DNA from: Mytilus californianus
Taxonomy: Eukaryota > Mollusca > Bivalvia > Mytilida > Mytilidae
Assembly: GCF_021869535.1 (NCBI RefSeq)
Contig: NW_026262668.1
Coordinates: 11,764,348 to 11,828,347 of the forward strand
Direction of reading: 5' to 3'
DNA: 64,000 bases
Shown here: piece after piece, positions 11,336 through 23,358 of the stretch
Numbering within the stretch: position 1 is the first letter of the stretch
How the letters are laid out: each line of letters begins with the position of its first letter
Program-made: the position numbers and the translations under genes
Notes under the pieces: model-generated
Seen by the model: only the letters and a program-made list of their open reading frames with translations
Told to the model about the DNA's origin: nothing
The model's database searches: none

Positions 11336-12206
11336 ATTTTTTTTTAACTAAATATGTTGAATATTCTCAGGTTATTTAACATGTAAGAATCAGCTTTCAG
11401 TACCTGGGGGTACTTTAAGATCGGTACTCTGTGTCTTTCATCATAAAATTGTAATTGTTTTGGGCTTAATTCAAATTTGATTAGTTGAACTATTTCCAAC
11501 TGAATTTTACAGGTTTTTTTCTTATATTGTGCTGTTACACCAGAGTGTTGAGCGCTGTAGTCGTTATTCACACCAATTGGACTCTGTTTGATAGTTTGAC
11601 GCTCCATACGGATCCAGGTATATACATGTCGGAGTGAGAAATAAATCGAAAAAAGAATGCATGCTAAGCATACTAATGCTTTTGAAGAGAAAATTGAAAA
11701 TATTTGTTGAACGGACAGACTGGCAGACGGACAGACAAGACAGGGTGATTGTAATTTGAATGCAGGGACAATATTTTGTCAGTGTATGTATCTTAGATGC
11801 TACATGTAGTGGTAAGGAAGTCTGGATCAAAAATGGGGTAATCTTTACTTTTATTTTTTTTCTATACTATTTAGAATGATAATTGCATGCCTACTGGATA
11901 TTAATACAATAGCAAGTCACAAGAATAATTGAAGCTGTGAAAGACCATTTTACAATAAAAACTGTGCTTTTTTATACAAAGAAACAAGGAGAAAAATCAA
12001 ATAAATTATGCAAAAAAAGGTATTATCAAAACAAAACAAGTGTTGCTAGAATAATAATATATGCACATAAAGCATAAAATATATAAACAGATTTTTATTA
12101 AATATGGGATTGACTGGTACATGTAGCAGGCTAGCCTCGATTATGGGTTCAATTATTTTGTTGGACCCCCGGATCAAATGATTTTACGACTAGATTTTTC
12201 GGCTTC

Positions 12207-12659
12207 TTAACCAAGCATAATACATTCACGAGTAAGAGCAGGTACTGGTTTATTCGTAGAAAGACAAGTGTGTCTTTGTATCGGGTATGCTATCTTGTTA
12301 CCTATAGCATATAAACATGCGACCGTGTTGGTCATGTACAAAAAGATATATTCATTTATCATCATTTCATCATCCTTGATATATATGTAATATTTGTCGC
12401 TGGATATAAGACATACATCATTATCATCATCATCATAAGTATTATAGCTTGAGGCTAAATCTTCGTCGTATGTACCATAGCTTGAGGTTTCTTCGTCGTA
12501 AGTATTATAGCTTGAGGCTAAATTCTTATCTGATAGTTTATAGAAAACGAAAGGATATGGAGTAAATTTAGCCAATTTATGTCGAGAACTTATTTTACGC
12601 ATGCATCTCTTTGCTACATAGTTTTTATAAATGTCCAAGTTAAAGCCAATGGAGATCAT
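12207..12659 (-). CDS. unassigned ORF with SSYNTYDEE-like repeats
   Basis: A 150-codon ATG-to-stop reading frame with a basic start, then three short repeats (ASSYNTYDEE, SSYGTYDEDL, ASSYNTYDDDD) and a hydrophobic segment (INEYIFLYMTNTVACLYAIG). No family is recognised and no splice or promoter context is visible. It lies within the long-inverted-repeat element, so it may be a chance ORF over a short tandem repeat. A product is doubtful. Confidence 0.2.
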   Translation of the reverse strand: MISIGFNLDIYKNYVAKRCMRKISSRHKLAKFTPYPFVFYKLSDKNLASSYNTYDEETSSYGTYDEDLASSYNTYDDDDNDVCLISSDKYYIYIKDDEMMINEYIFLYMTNTVACLYAIGNKIAYPIQRHTCLSTNKPVPALTRECIMLG

Positions 12660-12892
12660 AGATGTTTATCAAATGATCATTTCTACTCTCAATTAAAACA
12701 GTAAGAAAGGGGTTGACTCGTCCGACTAAAACGAAGCACAAAAACAGCAATTACTATAGTATTTCCAAATAAACTCTATGCATGTACCGAACTTAGAGTA
12801 TTCACAGTTACTGAACACTATCTTAAAACAACTACAACTAATAAATACAGAATAATTATCCAGTCTAGAATATTAATCAATTATTTCGTACT

Positions 12893-13232
12893 GTTACACC
12901 ACTGTCCCAAGTAAGTGGGCCCGCTAACATGTTTAACCCCGCCACAGTATGTATGGGTGTACCTGTCCCAAGTCAGGAGCCTGAAGTTCAGTGGTTATCA
13001 TTTATTGCTGTGCTTTCGTTCATTTTTTGAACATTAATTAGGCCGTTAGTTTTATCGTTTTAGTTGTTTTACATTTGTCATTTTGTGGCCTCTTATAGCT
13101 GACTATGCGGTATGGGCTTTGCTAATTGTTGAAGGCCGTACGGTGGACTATAGATGTTAGTTTCTGTGTCATTTGGTCTCTTGTGAAGAGTTGTCTCATT
13201 GGCAATCATACTACATCTTCTTTTTTTGTACA
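12893..13232 (+). repeat. mussel-type interspersed repeat, copy 4
   Basis: Runs from CTGTTACACCACTGTCCCAA through CTAACATGTTTAACCCCGCC, CCTGTCCCAAGTCAGGAGCC and ACTATGCGGTATGGGC to TTGGCAATCATACTACATCT. It keeps the segment TTCTGTGTCATTTGGTCTCT, which is shared with 39362-39510 but not with copies 1 and 3, so at least two subfamilies are present. Confidence 0.85.
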
Positions 13233-13662
13233 TATCACAAATTAAGTATAAAAAGTACATAAACAGTCAAGACCTTTTGTCATGTCAAAAGCACAGAGTG
13301 TCTGTATGACATAACTGTATAGCAGATTATATGTAGTTTCTATAAAATGTAATGATAATTTATCGGCAAAAGATACATGATGATTTGTTAGTGGAATTAT
13401 ATATAACTAGATAAATAAATATTTATATTAAAAGAAACATCAGAAACAAGAATATGTGTCCATTAGATTACACGTCAGTATCACATTTCCGTGTTAAGTG
13501 AGCTCTAAATCCAGGAAAAATCCAATTCAGCGTGTAGTCTAAAACTTTTAAATCTCATGCGAGATGTCTAATGTTCAAACGTTGTTGTTTTTAAAACGTA
13601 TTTATCAAAGTCAAACGACAATCATTTAAATTTTTTTGGTGCTATACAATTTATGATTATAG

Positions 13663-13854
13663 CCGGATCCAAGATATTTGAAAGAGGGCGTAGTTCCCGA
13701 TAACTGAATTTATACTGCCGAGCGGAGCGATGCGAAAAAAAAATTGGACGATTTTATACTAAAAATGTGAAGAAATAACGTGAAAAACGTGAGATTTTCA
13801 AAATTATTTGGCGATCGAAAGGGGGGAGTACGCCCTCTACCCATGTATCCGCGA
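13663..13854. mobile_element. short MITE-like element with imperfect inverted ends
   Basis: The left end GCCGGATCCAAG...AGAGGGCGTAGTTCCC is mirrored by the right end, whose reverse complement reads CGCGGATACATGG...AGAGGGCGTACTCCCC. Length is about 190 bp with no coding sequence. The shared GGATNCA near the tip resembles hAT-type ends. The target duplication is not clear. Confidence 0.45.
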
Positions 13855-15175
13855 ATGCACGTTTAGGTATACATGGACACAAACCTCGTCCCATGCATTA
13901 TTATATAGTTAAAGACGAAAAAGCACTATTTGATAAATGTATCAATGATATGAATTTCTGCCCACGTCAAATTATCTTGATTTATATTATAGAAAAATAA
14001 TTGTTTTTAAAAGTTAGTCGCGTACACCTTTTACATTCGGGTGTGTTTGGATCTACTTTTTAAACGTTAAAACTTGTAAAAACAAAAAAAAGAGATAACC
14101 TTCTCGCTTCGGATTTCATTATTTTAATATTTTCATGCTAAATTTTTACTTGGCAGTTTTTAAAATTCATATTTTGAGAAGAACTGAAATATGGGTCAAG
14201 TGAAATGACAAGAAATGATGGGTGTATTTGATTACAAATTGCTAGCTTACTTATTCCCTTAACATATTTTTGTCAATAAAATCATTCAAAATTTAATAAC
14301 AAAATATATAAAGATTAAAAAAAGTAGTTGGGGTTGATTTTTACATTAAGTCTATATCAGCAAAAAATGCGTATTCAAAGAGCAAACAATGCATGCAGTG
14401 TATGCTCCCCTCCGTCATGCTTCAATGCAATAGGACGAAATACGTTGAGTTAGGTCGGTTATGTCGAGTAAAGTTATTTTATTGGAAATCTCTAGTTAAC
14501 CATCGACGTGACCTCCGAAGCAGTGACTGGCGAAGGTCATTTAATCCGAGATAAACATAAATATAGATATAAATAGATAGCGAACACGTGTGCTGGATTT
14601 TTCTAGGTATGTTTGATTTCATATTATAGGTTTAAAAATATGTTAGTCATCGTTTTTACCTGTATAAGAATGCGTTTTTTGTGGATCGAATCAGTTAACC
14701 TAATGGTTTACCCTTGTTTCACTTTTAATGTTGTATTTAATGTGGTCGCATTATTCACTTGCAAGTGGATAATTCATCAGCGATGTTTCTTAGCTTATTT
14801 TGACAAAACTGAACCAAACTGACTGCTAAAAGCGAATTTTTATTTCCCTATTTCACTATCATTAATGATTGAACCAAAAAAAAATCATATTTTATTTTTT
14901 TTTATATCTCGTAGCTAATGCCCCTTTAAAAAGAAAAAGAAAATACACAATTTTTTAACTGAAAATTGTCAAATTATCAGTGACGAAATACGTTCTGACT
15001 CAGTCATGTAACACCAGTCTGCGACGCAGCGTATATTTAAATATACAAGAGTTAATCTGTCTGAGTAATCTGTATCTTATGAGGCGCGGATTAAGTCAAA
15101 ATTACAGTATTAAAGGACCCCCAATAATTCGATTTTAGGATATCCATAAATATATTATAACTAGGGCCCTCCTAA

Positions 15176-15300
15176 ATTATTTCAGGACCTCCATAATTCG
15201 ATTTAAGAATAAGGTGAAACGATTGAAGGATATCATGATATCAAATTATGGAGGTCCTGAAATTACTAAGGACATCATGAAATCGAATTATGGAGCTCAT
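15176..15300. repeat. inverted repeat around CAGGACCTCCATAATTCGA
   Basis: TTTCAGGACCTCCATAATTC (15179-15198) pairs with AAATTATGGAGGTCCTGAAAT (15243-15263) across a spacer of about 45 nt. Related words recur at 15121-15140 (CCAATAATTCGATTTTAGGA) and 15280-15297 (ATCGAATTATGGAGCTCAT). It is a small palindromic repeat cluster, possibly a MITE. Confidence 0.55.
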
Positions 15301-16853
15301 GAAATATCTCGGGTAAAATTGTCAATGATTTATGGTTATCCTGAATTTGAATTGTCAATTATGTCGTGAAATATGAATCAAATATTTCAAGAGCTCCTTT
15401 AATACAATAATTTTAACTAAATCAGCTCCTTGTTATGTCTCTATTAATAACATTTTAATTGATAATAAAAGAACACATGAAAAGTAAGAGACTTCTATCT
15501 GGGACATAATATGTTGACATAGTCCCAGCTTCTATATATAGTTCGGAGGTAGTAGCGATTCGTGTTCACAACCTGACTTGGTTCGGGAGGTTAAGAAACA
15601 GCCTTCCGGTTCTATTTTTCGTACTCTTTCTACACGAAAAAATACAGACACTCCTTTATTTTGGAAAAGGTTTGGTAAGGGACAAGACTTAGAGTATACA
15701 CCACACATATGCACACCACGTGTTGTAACGTTATATTAATTATTATTGTATTACATGAACACAGGAAGACACTGTCATATTTAGTAGCAGTTCCTTCATA
15801 ATATAAGTTCCAAGTGGAAGAAATATTCTGTTATATTATTTCCATTGGAACAAATATTACAGTATGTGTTCCTTGAGGAATAAAGATTATAGAATATTTG
15901 TTCTAGCAGGAACAAATTTTATGATTTTTTTAACCATTGGTGGCCTTAGGCTGTTTACTGCTCTTTGGGTTGTATATTCTCTTTGACACATTCCACATTT
16001 CGGTTCTCTATTCTATTTATGCCAAATTATGGGATTGTTTATAATAAAGTTTCAAGGGGAACTTCTGTTTGGCAGAACAAATATAAGTTGACATCTTTAG
16101 CTACTGGTTTTCGCAATATAAAATTTCATTTTATGAAATGGGGAGTATACATTATACTTGAGGGTACACAATTTGCACCTTTTTTTGACCGTTTTCCCCC
16201 CTGTAATTATTAAAAAAGCAGATATAAGTTTCCATTCTTTGTTTATATTGTAGATGTATCCTTATTTATTATTTAGCTCCACAAATTTATTTTTGTGTAT
16301 GTTGCATGCAATGTTTTCATAAATTTTACTTTTGTCACTGGTGACTTCATCTGTTGATAACAGGGTATTAAATGATTTTAGAATAATTTGGGTAAATTTG
16401 TCAGATATATAATGTGACCCTTTTGTATATCGTTAAGAATATTTAGCTATGTTGAAATATGTGCATAATGATAAATGTTAGAAAAACAAATTGTTTCGTC
16501 TCTAAGAAAACCTAACATATCCATCACTTTTTATGCAAAATTGGTGCAAATTGGGTACTCTGTGCAATTTGGGTACTATTACGTTATCTTTGCTTGATTT
16601 AAATAAATTATAAAACCAAGAAAAGCAAAGATTATTGGAATAACACGTGAAAAGCCAGGATTTTGATAAAGGAGGGTCCCCTGGCAAGCCAACATTTGGA
16701 GTGATACTTGTAAAAAGTCTATGCATTTATCATATATGAAGCTCCATAAAGGGGACCTGGCCCCCTGCCCCCTTAATCCTCCTCTGGGGAAGACAGTGTA
16801 ATATTCTGAAGGGGGACAGAGGGCAGGAGGATTTTGTTGTTTTTTGAACTATT

Positions 16854-18496
16854 GTCGAGCCTGCGACTTTTGTCGCAGAAAGCTCGACATAGGGATAGTG
16901 ATCCGGCGGCGGCGGCGGCGTTAGCTAACTTCTTAAAAGCTTTATATTTTAGAAGGTGGAAGGTCTGGATGCTTCATACTTTGTATATGGATGCCTCATG
17001 TTACGAAGTTTCCGTCAGTCACATGTCCAATGTCCTTGACCTCATTTTCATGGTTCAGTGACTACTTGAAAAAAAAGTTAAGATTTTTTGTAATGTTAGA
17101 TTCTTTCTTATTATAAGTAATAGGATAACTATATTTGGTATGTGCGTACCTTGCAAGGTCCTCATGCCCGTCAGACAGTTTTCACTTGACCTCGACCTCA
17201 TTTCATGGATCAGTGAACAAGGTTAAGTTTTGGTGGTCAAGTCCATATCTCAGATACTATAAGCAATAGGTCTAGTATATTCGGTGTATGGAAGGACTGT
17301 AAGGTGTACATGTCCAACTGGCAGGTGTCATCTGACCTTGACCTCATTTTCATGGTTCAGTGGTTATAGTTAAGTTTTTGTGTTTTAGTCTGTTTTTCTT
17401 ATACTGTATGCCATAGGTCTACTATATTTGGTGTATGGAATGATTGTAAGGTGTACATTTCTAGCGGGCAGGTGTCATCTGACCTTGACCTCATTTTCAT
17501 GGTTCAGTGGTCAAAGTTAAGTTTTTGAGTTTTGGTCTTTTTTTCTAATACTATATGCAATAGTTCAACTATATTTGGTATGTGCGTACCTTGCAAGGTC
17601 CTCATGCCCGTCACACAGTTTTCACTTGACCTCGACCTCATTTCATGGATCAATGAACAAGGTTAAGTTTTGGTGGTCAAGTCCATATCTCAGATACTAT
17701 AAGCAATAGGTCTAGTATATTTGGTGTATGGAAGGACTGTAAGGTGTACATGTCCAACTGGCAGGTGTCATCTGACCTTGACCTCATTTTCATGGTTCAG
17801 TGGTTATAGTTAAGTTTTTGTGTTTTAGTCTGTTTTTCTTATACTGTATGCCATAGGTCTACTATATTTGGTGTATGGAATGATTGTAAGGTGTACATGT
17901 CTAGCTGGCAGGTGTCTTCTGACCTTGACCTCATTTTCATGGTTCAGTGGTCAAAGTTAAGTTTTTGAGTTTTGGTCTTTTTTTCTAATACTATATGCAA
18001 TAGGTCATCTATATTTGGTGTATGGAAATATTTTATGATGTACCTGTCAGTCTTGCAGGTTTTATTTGACCTTGACCTCATTTTCACGGTTCATTGCTCA
18101 GTGTTAAGTTTTTGTGTTTTGGTCTGTTTTTCTAATACTATAAGCAATAGGTCAACTATATTTGTTGTATGGAAGGATTGCAAGCTGTAGTACATGTCTG
18201 CCTGGCATTGTTCATCTGACCTTGACCTCATTTTCTTGGTTCATTGGTCAATGTTTAGTTTTCTTGGTTAAGTCTGTATCTTAGAAACTATAAACAATAG
18301 GTCAACTATATTTAGTGTATTGAATGATTGTAAGGTGTACATGTATTTCTTGTTTGGTTTATATGACCTTGACCTCATTTTCTTGGATCATGTTAAGTGT
18401 ATGTGATAGTTGTAGTAAAGCTTTTATATTTAGGACTATCAACATAATATCAATGATTAGTAAAGAAGGCGAGACATTTCAGCGTGTGCACTCTTG
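16854..18496 (+). mobile_element. hairpin/tandem element family F1, copy 1
   Basis: The 5' end is a strong hairpin, GTCGAGCCTGCGAC-TTTT-GTCGCAG-AAA-GCTCGAC (16854-16889). A CGG triplet run (16902-16920) and a unique segment with AGCTTTATATTTTAGAAGG follow. Then come about nine tandem modules of about 147 bp, each with GACCTTGACCTCATTTTCAT or a close variant. A 3' module follows with TAATATCAATGATTAGTAAA and the end GCGTGTGCACTCTTG. Modules of types alpha, beta and gamma form a trimer present twice here (from about 17137 and 17577). There is no protein. Confidence 0.85.
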
Positions 18497-20730
18497 TTTT
18501 GATTTCTTCAACTTGTCTAAGCCTTGCTGAATTCATCACTAATCACATCTAATATATTAGTAAACTATTCCCAAGGATTCCTTATCGGACTAGTTTATAC
18601 CACATGTTTTAAATTGGTTAGTCAAATAATAAAATTAACCATTTACACCTCCAAAATGGCGGCCAAGGGAAATAACTAAACTCAAATTACAAAATTGCCA
18701 TTTGCAGGAAATAATTGTGTTCAAAATAGAAAATGATATTTTGTGCCGCTTTGCAGTGCAAAAATAATAAGTGATCCTTGCAAATGGTGAAAATGAATAT
18801 TCTGTCAGGAATATTCTCCTCCCCCTCCCCTTCCTTCTTACCACCCAAGAATATCTAATGGCTGTCCCATTACTAGTCCAAATAATATCAAGAAACTTAA
18901 TGATAATAAGATGAAATACTCAACAGTGCAGCCAATCATTCTTTTTGAAGACCTATCTTTTACTAAAATTGAGACATCTATAACACAGTTATACATGTAG
19001 CTGAGACTCTACAGTCATGATAGTCTCAATCTGGAACCACCAGAGACAGATGCAACAACAACTTTGTGAAATCGTATGATATAATGTGGCCCACTTGATT
19101 TCATTAATATTGTTAAAATAATTAATACCTTCAATACTCTACTAAGAAATCATTTAGTAATTTTACTGTAATTCAACATATTTTGGCAGATACTTTATTT
19201 CGTGTTAAGACCTTTCTAGCTCATACTGCAGGATTTTATTTTGCGATTTTCAAATTAATTTGATGTAGTTAAGGCCAATTGAATTGATTAGTAGATTTTC
19301 ATTCAGATTTTTTGAAAAAATTGGGGTGGGTGGTAGGATTTAATTTTTTAATTTTTGTTTCCTCCACAACCTCTTTTATAACGTGTTCTTAATATGCAAG
19401 GGTTTTAATAAGTTTATATCATGTATATATCAGTGATTCTACATTATTTATCAAATTCTTAAATAGATAATTCTGATTGGAAACCAATGTTCTTCATATA
19501 ATTGTCACTTTAGAAACTTATTTTCAGTAAATGACAAAAACATGAAGAAATGCTTTCTTTTAGACTACCTTTATTATTCTGCTTTCTAAGTTTGTAGTGG
19601 CCATGAAATGAAGTATATGTATTGGTATGCAACACAAGTATTATGAGTACAGAGTGAAATGTGTTGAAAATTTTTGTACTAGGGTGATGCTTTTAGGATT
19701 CTTATGCAAGGTGCAAATATAATTACAATGTAAAACATGAACTTAACCAAAAAGAAGAAATTGTTTAATGACTCTAATGAGGGGCTGCGGACAGAGGATG
19801 TTTGCTGTTGTCAACAAAAAATGACAGCCTTGGGATAAATCTAAGGGCTTGCTATAATGCATTGTGTACGTTGGCCAACTTTTTGTACTCAATATATATA
19901 CGGTTAATCATAAATCGCACAAGTTCGTGCTTTTGTCAATTTCTTTATTCCAGTCATGTTTTTTGTACCAATGTGTTCCAGGATTCTTGTGCTTTGAATA
20001 TCATTCACAGTCCAAATTTCCTGACACAAAGTCAAAAAAATTCCACTGTTTTCTAATCACTGAAATTTGTAACATAACGTGATTTGCGTTCTTGGACATC
20101 ACCGTTTACTCATAACTCGAATATTTTATCAATCTCTCTTCTCAAAAGATAATTTTTGCATCATACAACAGTAGAATATGTCAACTGAATTATTTTTGGT
20201 TAAATTACTGGAAGAAATACGAAAACTGAAAATTGCAACAGGAAGGTTTGAATGAAACAAAATCATCTGCGGTTACCGATAACAGAAATGAACAAAATCA
20301 AGAAATCATAAACTTTTAGAAATGAAAAAAATTTGAGGCGGAGAATTTCAGAGGATGAAAATTTTTATCTTTCAATTAATTTTAATTGGCCTTGACAAGA
20401 AGGAATTTTTACATAGTCTTAGAGATTTATATTCACGTTAACTTTCTGCTCTCAAAAGTGGCAAAAATATATTGCATGCAAAATTAGTTGGTTTACAGTA
20501 TATTTAAATTTTTTATAACATCAAAGATCTATTTGTACTAGTCTATCAACAACAAAAAAAGAAATATCAACCATATTAACATCACCCTTTTTTCTGTGAC
20601 CTTTTTTAATAGCATTTTGATATAACTTTTTTCAGTTTCGTTATTCATAAAATCTTTATTTCATTTCAAACTTTTTAAACCATATATCCACAACAGGTAT
20701 ACCGATGAAAAATCTACAGAGAGATCGAAT

Positions 20731-20870
20731 CCTGAGCAGCAATTAAAGAAAAGTTTGTAATGGTAGGTAAAACCTGGATCTGATTCCCACGGAGCATAAT
20801 TCCTCTGTGGGAATCAGATACAGATTTTACTTGCCCACCGTTACAAACTTTTCATTAATTGTTCCTCAGG
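20731..20870. mobile_element. fold-back MITE
   Basis: Almost the whole 140 bp is one inverted repeat. The left arm CCTGAG...AATTAAAGAAAAGTTTGTAA is mirrored by TTACAAACTTTTCATTAATT...CTCAGG, closing on the perfect inner stem CTGATTCCCAC/GTGGGAATCAG with a loop of about 16 nt. It lies 231 bp upstream of the first LDLa exon. Confidence 0.75.
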
Positions 20871-21101
20871 AACCAGATCCTACTGCAGTTCATATCAGGA
20901 TACCAGGTGTGATATCTGGAAGAAAAAAAATATAAGAATACATTTATAATTAAATGAGAAGGAATATGTCTGTACGTAAAAAGCAGTTTAACATTTTTTA
21001 AAAGAGATGTACATGATTTCAGTAGATTATGCAGCCATTCAATGGAGTTTAAATCTCTTGTTTTATACATATAAATTAAGTTTTAACCTTTTTGTACACA
21101 G

Positions 21102-21239
21102 GTGAAAAACACATAAATCCGAAGAAAGTATGCAGTGATGAATCTGTCTTGTGTCACGATGGTTTACAATGTGTGGAGAAGACCAAATTTTGTGATGGTC
21201 AAAATGACTGTGTCGATTTCTCAGATGAAATTTTTTGTG
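21102..21239 (+). CDS. LRP-family receptor, LDL-receptor class A module 1
   Basis: Acceptor TTTGTACACAG and donor TGTG|GTGAGT enclose a 138 nt, phase 1-1 exon. After a basic leader (EKHINPKKV) it encodes six cysteines in the LDLa order C-SDESVL-C-HDGLQ-C-VEKTKF-C-DGQND-C-VDFSDEIF-C. The acidic calcium cage (DGQNDCVDFSDE) is complete. LDLa modules bind ligand and calcium on the extracellular side. It joins by phase to the exon ending at 19, and upstream modules beyond the window are possible. Confidence 0.93.
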
Positions 21240-23238
21240 GTGAGTTATTTCCTGGATTTAATCTAAAATGCTCATTGCATATATTGACTATATAGAATGG
21301 AAAATAATCATACTGTGTTAGGTCAAATTTCCTATGACCAAGATCATATAAAAAATAAAATTCCAGATCCTTGCTTATGATCATCGACAACTCCAAATCA
21401 GTTCTATTAGGTCCGAGGACACAGTTATCGTCCTTTGATTTTTCGTTGTCTACGAATATAGTCTCTAGTGTGGACAGTGTGTAACTTGCAAATTTTGTTC
21501 ATACACTTTCCAAATTGATTTCTTTATATTTTATGCATGAAATATTAAGTAGGGGGATGAAATTACTTGTTAAAAAAATTTGGGTGATGAATTTTTATGT
21601 AAAGTATACGTAGTGAAAAAAAGGTCAAAAATTAGTATGCCTGAAGCTGTCAAACTGAATTATAGACCCCCTCAACATAGAATTGTCCATATTTTGAGTT
21701 AGAGCTGGTAGACTTTTCTATAATTTTGATATTATTTGTCCCAAAAGTAGTACACGCTACACTGTAAAAATCTTTTTGAGATAGAGAAGGAACCATTTTT
21801 GTCGAGCCTGCGACTTTTGTCGCAGAAAGCTCGACATAGGGATAGCGATCCGGCGGCTACGGCGGCGGCGGCGGCGGCGGCGTTAGCTAACTTCTTAAAA
21901 GCTTTATATTTTAGAAGATGGAAGACCTGGATGCTTCATACTTTGTATATGGATGCCTCATGTTACGAAGTTTCCGTCAGTCACATGTCCAATGTCCTTG
22001 ACCTCATTTTCATGGTTCAGTAACTACTTGAAAAAAAAGTTCAGATTTTTTGTAATGTTAAATTCTCTCTTATTATAAGTAATAGGATAACTATATTTGG
22101 TATGTGCGTACCTTGCAAGGTCCTCATCCCCGTCAGACAGTTTTCACTTGACCTCGACCTCATTTCATGGATCAGTGAACAAGGTTAAGTTTTCGTGGTC
22201 AAGTCCATATCTCAGATACTATAAGCAATAGGTCTAGTATATTCGGTGTATGGAAGGACTGTAAGGTGTACATGTCCAACTGGCAGGTGTCATCTGACCT
22301 TGACCTCATTTTCATGGTTCAGTGGTTATAGTTAAGTTTTTGTGTTTTGGTCTGTTTTTCTTATACTGTATGCAATAGGTCTACTATATTTGGTGTATGG
22401 AATGATTGTAAGGTGTACATGTCTAGCTGGCAGGTGTCATCTGACCTTGACCTCATTTTCATGGTTCAGTGGTCAAAGTTAAGTTTTTGAGTTTTGGTCT
22501 TTTTTTCTAATACTGCATGCAATAGGTCAGCTATATTTGGTGTATGGAATGATTGTAAGGTGTACATGTCTAGCTGGCAGGTGTCATCTTACCTTGACCT
22601 CATTTTCATGGTTCAGTGGTCAAAGTTAAGTTTTTGAGTTTTGGTCTTTTTTTCTAATACTATATGCAATAGTTCAACTATATTTGGTGTATGGAAATAT
22701 TTTATGATCTATATGTCAGTCACGCAGGTTTTATTTGACCTTGACCTCATTTTCAAGGTTCATTGCTCAGTGTTAAGTTTTTGTGTTTTCGTCTGTTTTT
22801 CTTAAACTATAAGCAATAGGTCAACTATATTTGTTGTATGGAAGAATTGTTAGCTGTACATGCCTACCTAGCATGGTTCATCTGACCTTGATCTCATTTT
22901 CATGGTTCATTGGTCAATGTTTAGTTTACTTGGTTAATGTTAAGTTTATGTGACAGTTGTAATAAAGCTTTATATTTAGGACTATCAACATAATATCAAT
23001 GATTAGTAAAGAAGGCGAGACATTTCAGTGTGTGCACTCTTGTTTAAATTTTAATTTATTGTCTAAAAGAAATGCACTACGAAATAACTGTGTTCTTGGG
23101 CCATTTTCTTGGTGCATTACTTACTGTAAGAATTGATTTGCAGATATACTGGCTTGGAGATGAATTTTAGTATAGCTTTTAATTTTAGAATTTGCAGAAG
23201 AAATGTTTGTTGTGGTTATAGAATTAATTTTAAATTAG
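21240..23238 (+). other. intron 2
   Basis: Apart from F1 copy 2 (21801-23042), I see only AT-rich unique sequence at 21240-21800 and 23043-23238. The sequence just before the acceptor (TTTTAAATTAG) is A-rich, so the polypyrimidine tract of the next exon is poor. Confidence 0.8.
21801..23042 (+). mobile_element. hairpin/tandem element family F1, copy 2
   Basis: It has the same 5' hairpin (21801-21836) and directly follows a T5 tract. The triplet patch is longer (about nine CGG units, 21850-21881). Fewer tandem modules are present: one alpha (near 22099), one beta, a duplicated gamma, then the terminal modules, ending GTGTGTGCACTCTTG. Identity to copy 1 in aligned modules is clearly above 90% by eye. 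Confidence 0.85.
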
Positions 23239-23358
23239 GGAAACAGAACTGTACTCCAGTGGAGTTCCCATGTCTAGATGGAGAACAGTGTGTACCTAGA
23301 GCCCATATATGTGACCACTCCCATGATTGCCACGATGGCTCTGATGAAGATATATGTG
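23239..23358 (+). CDS. LRP-family receptor, LDL-receptor class A module 2
   Basis: A 120 nt, phase 1-1 exon between TTAAATTAG and TGTG|GTAGGT. It encodes C-TPVEFP-C-LDGEQ-C-VPRAHI-C-DHSHD-C-HDGSDEDI-C with the calcium-binding DxSDE box intact (DGSDED). The last 46 nt of the exon plus the donor are part of a 68 bp tandem duplication that leaves a second copy of the exon end and donor in the intron (see findings). Confidence 0.93.

Larger units (their letters stand above)
8987..14925. mobile_element. long-terminal-inverted-repeat DNA element flanked by TTAA
   Basis: AGGGGCATTAGCT at 8987 is matched by AGCTAATGCCCCT ending at 14925, and both are flanked by TTAA (8983-8986 and 14926-14929). The similarity extends inward. 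Left, on the minus strand, TTTTATTGGAAATATCTACT preceded by TCGAGTTATAGG matches right TTTTATTGGAAATCTCTAGT preceded by TCGAGTAAAG. The arms are therefore hundreds of bases long but diverged. The interior has no recognisable transposase and carries later insertions (the repeats at 10964 and 12893 and the MITE at 13663). TTAA target sites suggest a piggyBac-like origin, but TTTAAA is palindromic and this is weak. Confidence 0.5.
20..21101 (+). other. intron 1 of the receptor gene (about 21 kb)
   Basis: No host exon was recognised between the donor at 20 and the acceptor at 21100-21101. Contents are listed separately: LINE remains (964-6552 and 6925-7535), a hAT-like insertion, two long terminal-inverted-repeat elements, mussel-type interspersed repeats, a hairpin/tandem element (16854-18496) and fold-back MITEs. 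I see nothing identifiable in 20-960, 9990-10960, 11836-12200, 13860-14900, 15310-15925, 16020-16850 and 18500-20730, apart from AT-rich sequence and short repeat scraps such as 15930-16015. Confidence 0.6.

Noticed and set aside
16834-17061. Similar ORFs of about 75 codons over F1 copies 1 (16834-17061) and 2 (21799-22023) suggest a conserved small protein.
   Set aside because: The frame runs through the hairpin and the CGG run, copy 3 has an extra base that breaks it, and the shared residues follow from shared DNA. No start context or domain.
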